Source: Dyadobacter sp. CY343 (GTDB taxonomy: Bacteria; Bacteroidota; Bacteroidia; Cytophagales; Spirosomataceae). Taken from it: a stretch of DNA of 64,000 bases. A model generated the notes under the pieces. That model saw only the letters and a program-made list of their open reading frames with translations. It made no database searches and had not been told where the DNA came from. The position numbers and the translations under genes are program-made. Shown here in pieces: positions 43,723 through 52,472 of the stretch. Each line of letters starts with the position of its first letter. The first letter of the stretch is position 1. The DNA lies in assembly GCF_021390335.1 (NCBI RefSeq), contig NZ_JAJUXK010000001.1:1178001-1242000 (forward strand), written 5' to 3'.

Positions 43723-46700
43723 ATGCATGAACGTTTATTAACCAATAAAACGCTGGCCAGAATGCTCGGACTTTCTGGTCTTCCGATCCTGCTGCTCGGA
43801 GGCGCTTCGATGGATGCGGTTGCCAGCAGCGCAGCATGGGCCGATTACGGCACCAGACACAGGTCAGCACCAGCGGCTGACATTGAAGTTTCAGGAAAAG
43901 TAACCGGCCCCGACGGCGAAGCACTGCCGGGTGTAAGTGTGCTCGTAAAATCCACGACCAGAGGAACCAGCGCAGATCAGGACGGGAATTTCAAAATTTC
44001 GGTTCAGGATGCAAATGCAGTTCTGGTGTTCTCACTCGTGGGTTACGCGCCGAAAGAAGTGGTCGTGGGCACGCAGCAGATTATCAATGTAACCTTAGCG
44101 GTTGACAACAAGACGCTGGAAGAAGTGGTCGTAGTCGGTTACGGCGTTCAGCGGAAGCGCGATGTTACGGGTTCGGTGGTTTCGGTCAGTGAAAGCACAT
44201 TAAAAGAAGTGCCCGCGCCGAACCTGGTGAATCAGCTGAAAGGCCGCGCGGCTGGCGTTTCGATTATCAGTAACGGAAGCACGCCCGGCTCGCAAGGACA
44301 GATCAGGATTCGTGGAAACCGCACATTGACAACCAGTTCGGGGTCAAGTGACGGTCTGGACGGTCCGCTTGTGGTGGTAGACGGAATTCCGTTTGGTGGC
44401 TTGAATGACATTAACCCGGATGATATTTTGAGTCTGGAAGTTTTGAAAGATGCCTCTGCAACAGCCATTTATGGTTCTCGCGGAGCGGGCGGTGTGATCC
44501 TGGTAACAACCAAAAGAGGAAAGATTGGCAATCCCGTTTTCAGCTACGACGGCTATCACGGACAAACGCAGGTGATGGGCAAATTCAATGTCATGAATGG
44601 CCAGGAATATGCGCAGTTCAAAGCCGATGCAGCCAAATACAACCGCACAGCGCCGGGCACATCGGGCTATTTATTAACCCAAAAAGAGCAGGAAGCACTT
44701 GATAACGGCGTTTCCACAGATTGGCAGGATCTGATTTACAAGCCGGGTTTTATGACCAATCACCAATTGGGCTTGCAAGGCGGCGTTGAAAACACGCAAT
44801 ACTCGCTGGGTTTGGGTTATTTTAATGAAACCGGGATCATTCCAAACCAAAGTTTCCAGCGTTACAACCTGCGCGCAACCATTGACCAGAAGATCGGTAA
44901 AAACATCAAAATCGGGCTAAATACATTAAATACGCTGACTTACACCAATACGCCGGGTGGCGGAGGAGTGCCGGGCGGCCTTGTGCGGTTGACTCCATTG
45001 GCCTCGCCTTATAATGCAGACGGAACGGTGAATACTTTCCCCGCGGAAGGTTCTATCGATGCAGCCATCGTGAGTCCGTTGACGATTATGTCCAAAAAAG
45101 AATCGGCTTTGGGACGCACGCGGGCGATACGGACATTCAACAGCCTTTATGCGGAGGTTAATATTTTGCCGGGATTGAAATACCGTTTCAATGCTGGTCT
45201 CAATTTCAGCCAGTCCAACCTGAATAATTACAATGGCCCGCTGACCTATTTCAATACGGCCACCACGCAGGCCGGTTCCACAGCCGAGATCAGCAACACG
45301 GAGTATTGGGATGTGAACTTGCAGCATTTGCTTTATTTCGATAAAACATTTGCAGACAAGCACAAATTTGGTTTCACGGCGCTTTACGAATACACCAAAA
45401 ACCACTCGCTGGGAAGCCGGTTTACGGTAACAGGTGTGCCGGCAGATTATATTAAAACGTCCAACTTCTCACTCGCCGCTGGCCAGCCAGTCGCACCGTC
45501 GGATTTTGGTAACTCATTTTCGGAAACCGGCTTGCTGTCCTACATGGGAAGGCTTAATTATAGCTTTGCCGACAAATATTTGCTGACGTTGACATTGCGT
45601 CGCGATGGTTCTTCAACATTATCCCCGGCTAACCAATACTTCAATTATCCGGCGATCGGCTTAGGCTGGAATGTGGTGGAAGAAGGTTTCATGAAATCGG
45701 CTCCATTCGTTTCAAACCTCAAACTGCGCGGTGGATGGGGGATTTCCGGAAACCGCAATGTGGGCGCTTACTCGACTTTGGGCGCATTATCTGCGGGTTA
45801 TTACAACTTCGGATTAGGCACAGCCGGCCAACAACTTGCTTACACGGTGACCAGCCTGCCTTCCAGCGATTTGAGCTGGCAATCGACCGCGCAAGTGGAC
45901 ATTGGAATTGATTTTGGTTTGTTCAATAACCGCATTACAGGTTCGGTGGACTGGTATCATCAAAAAACCAAGGACATTCTGTTATCCGTGCCGCTGCCGC
46001 CAAGCAATGGTGCAGGTTCTACTTTGAAGAATTTGGGTAGAACAGAAGGTAAAGGATTGGAAGTAGCTGCCACTTTTGAGATAGTAAGAAAACCGAAAGG
46101 CTTCAATTGGAGTATTGACGCGACTTATTTCTTTAACCGCGAAAAAATCACGCAGCTGACCACACCGGAAGAAAAGTCCAACCTGGGCGCGGGATGGTTT
46201 GTAGGGCAGCCACTTTCCGTGATTTTCGATTACAAAAAATTAGGAATCTGGCAGACTGCTGACGCCGAAAACGGAACATTGGCGAAGCAAACTTCACCGG
46301 TTCAATTTGCAGGACAAATCCGTGTGGAAGATTTGAATGGAGATAACAAGATCGACGCAAACGACCGCCAGATCCTGGGCAATTTCCAGCCTAAATGGGA
46401 GGGAGGATTGACGAGCCGTTTCAGTTTCAGAAACTTTGACGCTTCTATCGTGACCTACGCGAGAATGGGTATGAAAGTGCTGGTGCCATACTTGACGGGT
46501 AACTCCACAGGTTCAGGCGGTTTTGCATTTTTTAATCAAGGCCGTGTAAATCAGGTGAAAACAGATTACTGGACAGAAACCAATCCAACCAACGCATTCC
46601 CTGCTCCTGATGCCGGCGGCGCTGTGGCTAACTTTGGTTCCACATTGGGTTACTACGACGGCTCCTTTATCAAATGCCGAAGCATCAACCTCGGTTATAC

Positions 46701-46962
46701 TTTCGAAAGTGATTTGATTAAAAAAATTGGTGCGACCTCTGCAAGAATCTATGTTAACCTGACCAATCCGTTCATTATTTACTCACCATTGGTGAAAGAC
46801 GATCTGGCTGTTGATCCCGAAGGAAACAGCTATGCAACGGGGCAGTCTACACTGAACCCGCAAGGCGCCAGCGACCGCGGCGCGCCGGAGCGCCAGATCT
46901 CGGTAAACCTGAACTCCCCGCCGGTAAAACAATTCACTGTGGGCGTAAACCTTAAATTCTAA
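43723..46962 (+). CDS. SusC/RagA-family TonB-dependent outer-membrane transporter
   Basis: 1079 residues. An N-terminal export region (LPILLLGGASMDAVASSAAW) is followed by a carboxypeptidase-regulatory-like domain (about 55-130, VSGKVTGPDGEALPGVSVLV). Then comes the TonB-box-like EEVVVVGYG and the plug domain (about 140-265, DASATAIYGSRGAGGVILVT). A 22-strand barrel runs to the end (PVKQFTVGVNLKF, C-terminal phenylalanine). It should import xylan oligosaccharides together with the SusD protein that follows seven bases later. The long pre-domain segment (about 1-55) is somewhat unusual as a signal peptide, but ATG at 43723 is the only start in range. Confidence 0.93.
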   Translation: MHERLLTNKTLARMLGLSGLPILLLGGASMDAVASSAAWADYGTRHRSAPAADIEVSGKVTGPDGEALPGVSVLVKSTTRGTSADQDGNFKISVQDANAVLVFSLVGYAPKEVVVGTQQIINVTLAVDNKTLEEVVVVGYGVQRKRDVTGSVVSVSESTLKEVPAPNLVNQLKGRAAGVSIISNGSTPGSQGQIRIRGNRTLTTSSGSSDGLDGPLVVVDGIPFGGLNDINPDDILSLEVLKDASATAIYGSRGAGGVILVTTKRGKIGNPVFSYDGYHGQTQVMGKFNVMNGQEYAQFKADAAKYNRTAPGTSGYLLTQKEQEALDNGVSTDWQDLIYKPGFMTNHQLGLQGGVENTQYSLGLGYFNETGIIPNQSFQRYNLRATIDQKIGKNIKIGLNTLNTLTYTNTPGGGGVPGGLVRLTPLASPYNADGTVNTFPAEGSIDAAIVSPLTIMSKKESALGRTRAIRTFNSLYAEVNILPGLKYRFNAGLNFSQSNLNNYNGPLTYFNTATTQAGSTAEISNTEYWDVNLQHLLYFDKTFADKHKFGFTALYEYTKNHSLGSRFTVTGVPADYIKTSNFSLAAGQPVAPSDFGNSFSETGLLSYMGRLNYSFADKYLLTLTLRRDGSSTLSPANQYFNYPAIGLGWNVVEEGFMKSAPFVSNLKLRGGWGISGNRNVGAYSTLGALSAGYYNFGLGTAGQQLAYTVTSLPSSDLSWQSTAQVDIGIDFGLFNNRITGSVDWYHQKTKDILLSVPLPPSNGAGSTLKNLGRTEGKGLEVAATFEIVRKPKGFNWSIDATYFFNREKITQLTTPEEKSNLGAGWFVGQPLSVIFDYKKLGIWQTADAENGTLAKQTSPVQFAGQIRVEDLNGDNKIDANDRQILGNFQPKWEGGLTSRFSFRNFDASIVTYARMGMKVLVPYLTGNSTGSGGFAFFNQGRVNQVKTDYWTETNPTNAFPAPDAGGAVANFGSTLGYYDGSFIKCRSINLGYTFESDLIKKIGATSARIYVNLTNPFIIYSPLVKDDLAVDPEGNSYATGQSTLNPQGASDRGAPERQISVNLNSPPVKQFTVGVNLKF

Positions 46963-46969
46963 TCCGACT

Positions 46970-48784
46970 ATGAAATCCATAAAAAATCTGATCACAGCAG
47001 CCTTAATCGCTTCACTCAGTACGGGTTGCGAAAAAGTGCTCGAAGAACATCCACAATCCCAGATCGTTCCAACTTACTTCAACAGCCCGGCAGGTGTGCT
47101 GGGCGGAATCGCCGGAGTTTACAATGACATCCGGGGCCAATGGGGAACCGAGGGCTTTACTGTTGAAATGCAGGCCGGAACGGATGAATTCATTCAGGGT
47201 GTAAATGGCGGAGGAGGTCCGGCTTACACTTATAATGGTCTCAATAGCAGCAACTTCGGAGCGGCATGGGGGATTGCATTTCAGGACATTAATACATTGA
47301 ATGGTGTGCTCCAATATGGCGCAACGATTGATTTGCCGGAAGCCACGCGGAAGCAATATCTGGCGCAGGCCAAGTTTTTGAGAGCATTCTGGTACTTCTA
47401 TCTGGTGCAAACCTGGGGCGATGTTCCGCTTCATACTGAGTTTGTTACCGTGCCTTCGCAGGCAGCATCACGCCAGCCAGCAGCGGATGTTTACGAGCTT
47501 ATAATTAAAGACTTAACCGAAGCGGCGGCCGATTTGCCTAATCAACCAACAGCTCCGTTCCTGGGCAAGGCGGCAACCAAACCCGTGGCGCAACTGCTTC
47601 TCGCAAAAGCATATTTGACGCGCGGCTGGCTGAATAATACAGCTTCTGATTTCACTCAGGCAGCAGCCATTTGCGACGATATAATTGCAAAAAAGGCGGA
47701 TTATGGCCTCGACTTATGGCAGGATTATGGAGACGCATTTGTGCCCGCAAACGATTATGGCAAAGAAACGATGTTCGTAAGTGACCACGTGCTGGATCCC
47801 AAATATGGTTACTATCAGGTTGGCGGACAGTCTGGGGGAGGCGCGGCGCAAAACCTGACGCCATGGTTTACCAACTGGAACTACCCGAACAACAGCGGCA
47901 TTAACTCGATCAAAAATGCAGCCGGTGCTTTTGTCCATAGTGGAACTTCCGGTATGCTTCGTGACTCGTATTATGGCCGTCCCTATGTGCGGATGCGTCC
48001 TAATTCCGATAAAATTGCAACGGGGCCACGGGCAGGCAAAAATTATTTCCTGGATCAGGCATTTACCAACCGCGATGTGGATTCGCGTTATAACAATTCA
48101 TTTTACACGGTTTATATTTCAAATACTGCCGTAAAAAATGAGGCGAATGCAACGAATAACCTTCGCGGAATTTCTTATACAACCGTTCCTGGCGTGGATA
48201 CTGCCGTTTGGTTGCCGGATTATGAGGTGCCGGGTGCGCCGCAATTTGTAGGCACTCGTCCGTTCAAAGGCATTGTAGTGCCGCCAAGTCTTTGGAATAA
48301 CAGCATTTTTCCCGCTTTGAAAAAATTCATGGACCCAAGCCGTGGTGCTAATTTCAACGATCCTTCGACCCGTCCTGTGGTTCTGTATCGCTTTTCGGAT
48401 GTGTATATGACGGGTGCTGAGGCCTATTTTAAAGCAGGTAATAACGCAAAAGCCGCTGCATTGATCAATGTAGTTCGTCAACGCGCAGCATTCAAAAAAA
48501 CCAATTCAAGCGCAGAAAACGCAGCCGCGGCAACAGCCCTGACGATCACACCAGCGCAAGTAACGCTTGATTTTATCCTCGACGAACGCAGCCGTGAATT
48601 CTTCGGAGAATGGCAGCGCTGGCATGACCTAGTTCGGACGCGCTCGCTTGTTCGCCGCGTGCAGGAATGGAATCAGGAAGCTGCTACTTACGTGAAAGAT
48701 TTCAATATGCTGCGTCCTATTCCACAAACTCAGATTGACAGGGTAGTAGAAGGACCGAAATTCCCTCAAAATTCTGGATATTGA
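46970..48784 (+). CDS. SusD/RagB-family surface glycan-binding lipoprotein
   Basis: 604 residues. A lipoprotein signal ends at LSTGC with the lipidated cysteine at residue 20. The SusD fold follows, with TPR-like helices: FLRAFWYFYLVQTWGDVPLH near 138-157 and LYRFSDVYMTGAEAYFKAGN near 476-495, ending in FGEWQRWHDLVRT and a conserved MLRPIPQ. It forms the lid on the SusC transporter and binds oligosaccharide at the surface. Length is typical for the family. Confidence 0.92.
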   Translation: MKSIKNLITAALIASLSTGCEKVLEEHPQSQIVPTYFNSPAGVLGGIAGVYNDIRGQWGTEGFTVEMQAGTDEFIQGVNGGGGPAYTYNGLNSSNFGAAWGIAFQDINTLNGVLQYGATIDLPEATRKQYLAQAKFLRAFWYFYLVQTWGDVPLHTEFVTVPSQAASRQPAADVYELIIKDLTEAAADLPNQPTAPFLGKAATKPVAQLLLAKAYLTRGWLNNTASDFTQAAAICDDIIAKKADYGLDLWQDYGDAFVPANDYGKETMFVSDHVLDPKYGYYQVGGQSGGGAAQNLTPWFTNWNYPNNSGINSIKNAAGAFVHSGTSGMLRDSYYGRPYVRMRPNSDKIATGPRAGKNYFLDQAFTNRDVDSRYNNSFYTVYISNTAVKNEANATNNLRGISYTTVPGVDTAVWLPDYEVPGAPQFVGTRPFKGIVVPPSLWNNSIFPALKKFMDPSRGANFNDPSTRPVVLYRFSDVYMTGAEAYFKAGNNAKAAALINVVRQRAAFKKTNSSAENAAAATALTITPAQVTLDFILDERSREFFGEWQRWHDLVRTRSLVRRVQEWNQEAATYVKDFNMLRPIPQTQIDRVVEGPKFPQNSGY

Positions 48785-48796
48785 TAAAAAAACCAA

Positions 48797-49852
48797 ATGA
48801 TGATAAACCGCAGCTTGCTATTAAATATATCGGCGTCCATGGTGGCGTTAGGTTTAAGTGTTCAAAATGGTGTTTGTCAGGTTACCAATGTAAAACCATT
48901 GGTAACCGACCTATACACCGCTGACCCGTCGGCGCACGTCTTCAACGGGAAAATTTACATTTATCCATCCCACGACATTGAGGCCGACGTGCCGCAGGAT
49001 GACGAAGGCGGACACTTTCAAATGCGCGATTACCACGTTTATTCCATGGATAAGATCGGTGGCAAAGTTACCGATCACGGCGTGGCGCTGGATGTAAAAG
49101 ATGTACCCTGGGCTGATAAGCAAATGTGGGCACCCGACGCGGCATTCAAAAACGGTACTTACTTTCTTTATTTTCCCGTAAAAGATAAAGAGGGCATTTT
49201 CCGGATGGGTGTTGCCACCAGCAAGTCGCCAACCGGCCCGTTCAAAGCTGAACCTCAGCCTATGAAAGGAAGTTACAGCATTGATCCGGCCGTTTTTACG
49301 GATACAGATGGAAAAAGCTATATGTATCTGGGAGGCATTTGGGGAGGTCAGTTGCAACGCTGGCATACAGGTACTTACAATAAATCTTTAATGACAGATC
49401 TGGGCAAAGGACATGAAAACGAACCTGCGCTAAGTGCCAAAGTGGCGGTAATGAGCGATGATATGCTGTCTTTCGGCGAGCCTTTGAAAGATGTGCAGAT
49501 CCTGGATGAAAACGGCAAGCCGATCCTGGCATCTGACACCAAACGCCGCTTTTTTGAAGGTGCCTGGATGCACAAGTACAATGGCAAATATTACTTCTCC
49601 TATTCAACCGGCGACACGCATTTGCTATGCTACGCCGAGGGAACTACACCTTACGGGCCATTTACTTACAAAGGTGTCATTATGAATCCGGTTGAAGGCT
49701 GGACAACACATCATTCTATCGTCGAAGTGCAGGGTAAGTGGTACATTTTCTATCATGATGCTGCGCTTTCGGGAAAGACTCATTTGCGCAATGTGAAAGT
49801 GAGGGAATTGCTCCGGGATAGCAACGGCAATATCAAAACGATTAATCCTTAA
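48797..49852 (+). CDS. Glycoside hydrolase family 43 (arabinofuranosidase/xylosidase type)
   Basis: 351 residues with a signal peptide (about 1-28). The five-bladed GH43 propeller shows the general-base aspartate in TADPSAHVFNGKIYIYPSHD near 43, the pKa-modulating aspartate in YSIDPAVFTDTDG near 157 and the acid glutamate in FFEGAWMHKYNGKYYF near 255. It is single-domain. It should remove arabinose or xylose from xylan side chains in the periplasm. It follows SusD by 12 bases in the same operon and is separated from the next gene by a hairpin and a palindrome. Confidence 0.87.
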   Translation: MMINRSLLLNISASMVALGLSVQNGVCQVTNVKPLVTDLYTADPSAHVFNGKIYIYPSHDIEADVPQDDEGGHFQMRDYHVYSMDKIGGKVTDHGVALDVKDVPWADKQMWAPDAAFKNGTYFLYFPVKDKEGIFRMGVATSKSPTGPFKAEPQPMKGSYSIDPAVFTDTDGKSYMYLGGIWGGQLQRWHTGTYNKSLMTDLGKGHENEPALSAKVAVMSDDMLSFGEPLKDVQILDENGKPILASDTKRRFFEGAWMHKYNGKYYFSYSTGDTHLLCYAEGTTPYGPFTYKGVIMNPVEGWTTHHSIVEVQGKWYIFYHDAALSGKTHLRNVKVRELLRDSNGNIKTINP

Positions 49853-49855
49853 AAG

Positions 49856-49898
49856 TAATCGCGTTACAGGAGGACATAGGTTTGCTGTAACGCGATTA
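49856..49898 (+). terminator. Strong hairpin after the first GH43 gene
   Basis: TAATCGCGTTACAG (49856-49869) pairs perfectly with CTGTAACGCGATTA (49885-49898) around a 15-base loop. It lies just after the GH43 stop and has no long T-run, so it may be a terminator, or an mRNA 3' end that protects the SusC-SusD-GH43 transcript. Confidence 0.55.
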
Positions 49899-49955
49899 TC
49901 TTGCCTTTAATCAAGAAATAATTTTGTTTTTTCTGAAATACCTCATACCATTGTG

Positions 49956-49988
49956 TTTATTAAAGTGTCACGTTGACACATTAATAAA
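49956..49988. promoter_or_regulatory. 33-bp near-perfect palindrome upstream of GH95
   Basis: TTTATTAAAGTGTCA (49956-49970) and TGACACATTAATAAA (49974-49988) are inverse copies with one mismatch around CGT. The centre, GTGTCACGTTGACAC, looks like a dimer-binding operator. It ends 21 bases before the GH95 start at 50010. Confidence 0.5.
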
Positions 49989-50009
49989 CTTTCAGTTTTA
50001 CATTTCATT

Positions 50010-52469
50010 ATGAGGAAATTTTTTTACCTGTTATTTCTGGCGGTCACAATTACGAGCTACGCGCAAACGCCGAGGGTGCAAAAGCTATGGTATAACCAGC
50101 CTTCCGGCAAAGTTTGGGAAAATGCATTGCCCGTCGGAAACGGCAGGCTCGGCGGGATGGTGTATGGCAATGTGGTGAATGAAACGATTCAGCTCAATGA
50201 ACATACATTATGGTCGGGCGGACCAAATCGGAATGATAATCCCGAAGCATTGGCCGCATTGCCGGAAATCAGGAAATTGATTTTTGACGGAAAACAAAAA
50301 GAAGCCGAGAAGCTGGCCAACAAAGCCATCATTACCAAAAAATCACACGGACAAATGTTCCAACCGCTGGGCGACCTGCGGCTGACATTTCCAGGCCACG
50401 ACAGTTATACTAATTATTACAGAGAGCTCGACATTGAACGCGCAGTTGCCAAAACCACTTACGAGGTCGATGGCGTCAACTACACCCGCGAAGTCCTGGC
50501 CTCGTTCCCGGACCGCGTAATCGTAATCCGGCTTACTGCCGACAAGCCAGGTAAGCTTGCATTTGGTGCTTCCTATGCCTTGTTGCACAAAACCAAATCA
50601 ATCAAAACAACCGCCTCAAAAGACCTCACCATTGCCGGAACAACGCAAGATCACGAGGGTGTAAAAGGGCAGGTTCGCTTCAAAGGCATTACCAGAATCC
50701 AAACGGAAGGCGGCAATGTTACTGCCAATGACACCGCATTGAATGTGAGCGGAGCCAATGCAGCGACCATTTACATTTCCATTGCGACCAATTTCAAAAA
50801 TTATAATGATGTAAGCGGCGATGAAAATGCGCTTGCGGCTTCGTATCTGGATAAGGCAGCTTCGAAATCATACGCAGCCATTCTAAACCCGCACATTGTA
50901 GCTTATAAAAAGTATTTCAAGCGTGTAAAATTTGATCTTGGCGCAACCGACCTGGGAAAACTACCAACGGACGAAAGGCTCAAAAACTTCCGCAACGTTA
51001 ATGATCCCGAACTGGTTACGCTTTACTATCAATATGGTCGTTACCTGCTGATTTCCAGTTCGCAACCGGGTGGTCAGCCTGCGAATTTGCAAGGCATTTG
51101 GAACAACAAAATGATGCCGCCCTGGGACAGCAAATACACCATTAACATTAATGCGCAGATGAATTACTGGCCGGCAGAGCGGACAAACCTGAGCGAGCTG
51201 CATGAGCCTTTTTTGAAAATGGTGGAAGAACTTTCTGAGACAGGAAAGGAAACGGCCAAAACCATGTACGGCGCAAGAGGCTGGATGGCGCATCACAATA
51301 CGGACATCTGGCGCGCAACCGGCGCGATCGACGGTGCATTCTGGGGCATGTGGATCGCGGGCGGCGGCTGGACGAGCCAGCACTTGTGGCAGCATTATCT
51401 CTATCACGGCGACAAAGCCTATCTGGCTAAAATCTATCCGATCCTGAAAGGCGCAGCCACATTTTATGCCGATTTTTTAGTAGAACATCCCAAATATAAA
51501 TGGCTCGTCGTAAACCCGGGAAGCTCTCCGGAAAACGCCCCGGCAGCACACGAAGGCTCCTCACTGGACGCCGGAACGACAATGGATAACCAGATCGCAT
51601 TCGACGTTTTCAGCAGCACCATCCGCGCAGCAGAGATCCTGAAAAAGGACGATGCATTCACCGATTCGCTGCGCCAGATGCGTAAACGCCTGCCGCCTAT
51701 GCATGTAGGCCAGCACGGACAATTGCAGGAATGGCTCGACGATGTGGATGATCCAAACGACCACCACCGCCATGTTTCACATTTGTACGGCTTGTTCCCT
51801 TCTGACCAAATCTCAGCTTACCGCACGCCCGAACTGTTTTCCGCCGCCCGCACTACATTGCTGCACCGCGGAGACGTTTCGACGGGTTGGAGCATGGGCT
51901 GGAAAGTAAACTGGTGGGCCAGGTTGCAGGACGGAAACCATGCATTTGCATTGATTAAAAGCCAGCTTTCGCCATTAGGAACCTCCAAAGAAGGCGGTGG
52001 CACTTACAACAACCTCTTTGACGCACACCCGCCATTCCAGATTGACGGTAACTTCGGCTGCACGTCGGGAATCACCGAAATGCTGATGCAAAGCGCGGAC
52101 GGTTCGGTGCATTTGCTGCCCGCATTACCGGACGTGTGGCAAGCTGGAAATATCGGCGGATTGCTCGCGCAGGGTGGTTTTGAGGTGGTAAATATGGAGT
52201 GGAAATCGGGTAAGCTCACGAAGGTGGAGGTGAAATCCAAGATCGGTGGAAATCTAAGATTACGCGCGCCTAACTCATTGAAGCTGGGAAGTGGAAAGTC
52301 GTTAAGCGAAGCGTCTGGACAAAATTCCAATGCTTTTTATCAGGTCGAACAAGTGGCTAGCGCGGTACTTTCTCCCAAAGCAAACCTGGGTGTACCAAGC
52401 GTTAAACAAACTTTCCTTTACGACATTCCGACACAAGCCGGTAAGGTTTATGTTTTTGTAAATCAATAA
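50010..52469 (+). CDS. Glycoside hydrolase family 95 (alpha-L-fucosidase / alpha-L-galactosidase)
   Basis: 819 residues. The signal peptide (about 1-18) is followed by the N-terminal beta domain (WENALPVGNGRLGGMVYGN, LNEHTLWSGGPNRND), the (alpha/alpha)6 barrel with NLQGIWNNKMMPPWDSKYTI and NINAQMNYWPAE near 375-390, and the catalytic glutamate in NPGSSPENAPAAHEG near 505. Within a xylan locus, GH95 enzymes are known (Bacteroides ovatus) to release alpha-L-galactose from complex glucuronoarabinoxylan, so I favour that over fucosidase. It has its own upstream palindrome and starts the second half of the PUL. The stop is three bases before the next gene. Confidence 0.88.
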   Translation: MRKFFYLLFLAVTITSYAQTPRVQKLWYNQPSGKVWENALPVGNGRLGGMVYGNVVNETIQLNEHTLWSGGPNRNDNPEALAALPEIRKLIFDGKQKEAEKLANKAIITKKSHGQMFQPLGDLRLTFPGHDSYTNYYRELDIERAVAKTTYEVDGVNYTREVLASFPDRVIVIRLTADKPGKLAFGASYALLHKTKSIKTTASKDLTIAGTTQDHEGVKGQVRFKGITRIQTEGGNVTANDTALNVSGANAATIYISIATNFKNYNDVSGDENALAASYLDKAASKSYAAILNPHIVAYKKYFKRVKFDLGATDLGKLPTDERLKNFRNVNDPELVTLYYQYGRYLLISSSQPGGQPANLQGIWNNKMMPPWDSKYTININAQMNYWPAERTNLSELHEPFLKMVEELSETGKETAKTMYGARGWMAHHNTDIWRATGAIDGAFWGMWIAGGGWTSQHLWQHYLYHGDKAYLAKIYPILKGAATFYADFLVEHPKYKWLVVNPGSSPENAPAAHEGSSLDAGTTMDNQIAFDVFSSTIRAAEILKKDDAFTDSLRQMRKRLPPMHVGQHGQLQEWLDDVDDPNDHHRHVSHLYGLFPSDQISAYRTPELFSAARTTLLHRGDVSTGWSMGWKVNWWARLQDGNHAFALIKSQLSPLGTSKEGGGTYNNLFDAHPPFQIDGNFGCTSGITEMLMQSADGSVHLLPALPDVWQAGNIGGLLAQGGFEVVNMEWKSGKLTKVEVKSKIGGNLRLRAPNSLKLGSGKSLSEASGQNSNAFYQVEQVASAVLSPKANLGVPSVKQTFLYDIPTQAGKVYVFVNQ

Positions 52470-52472
52470 CTA

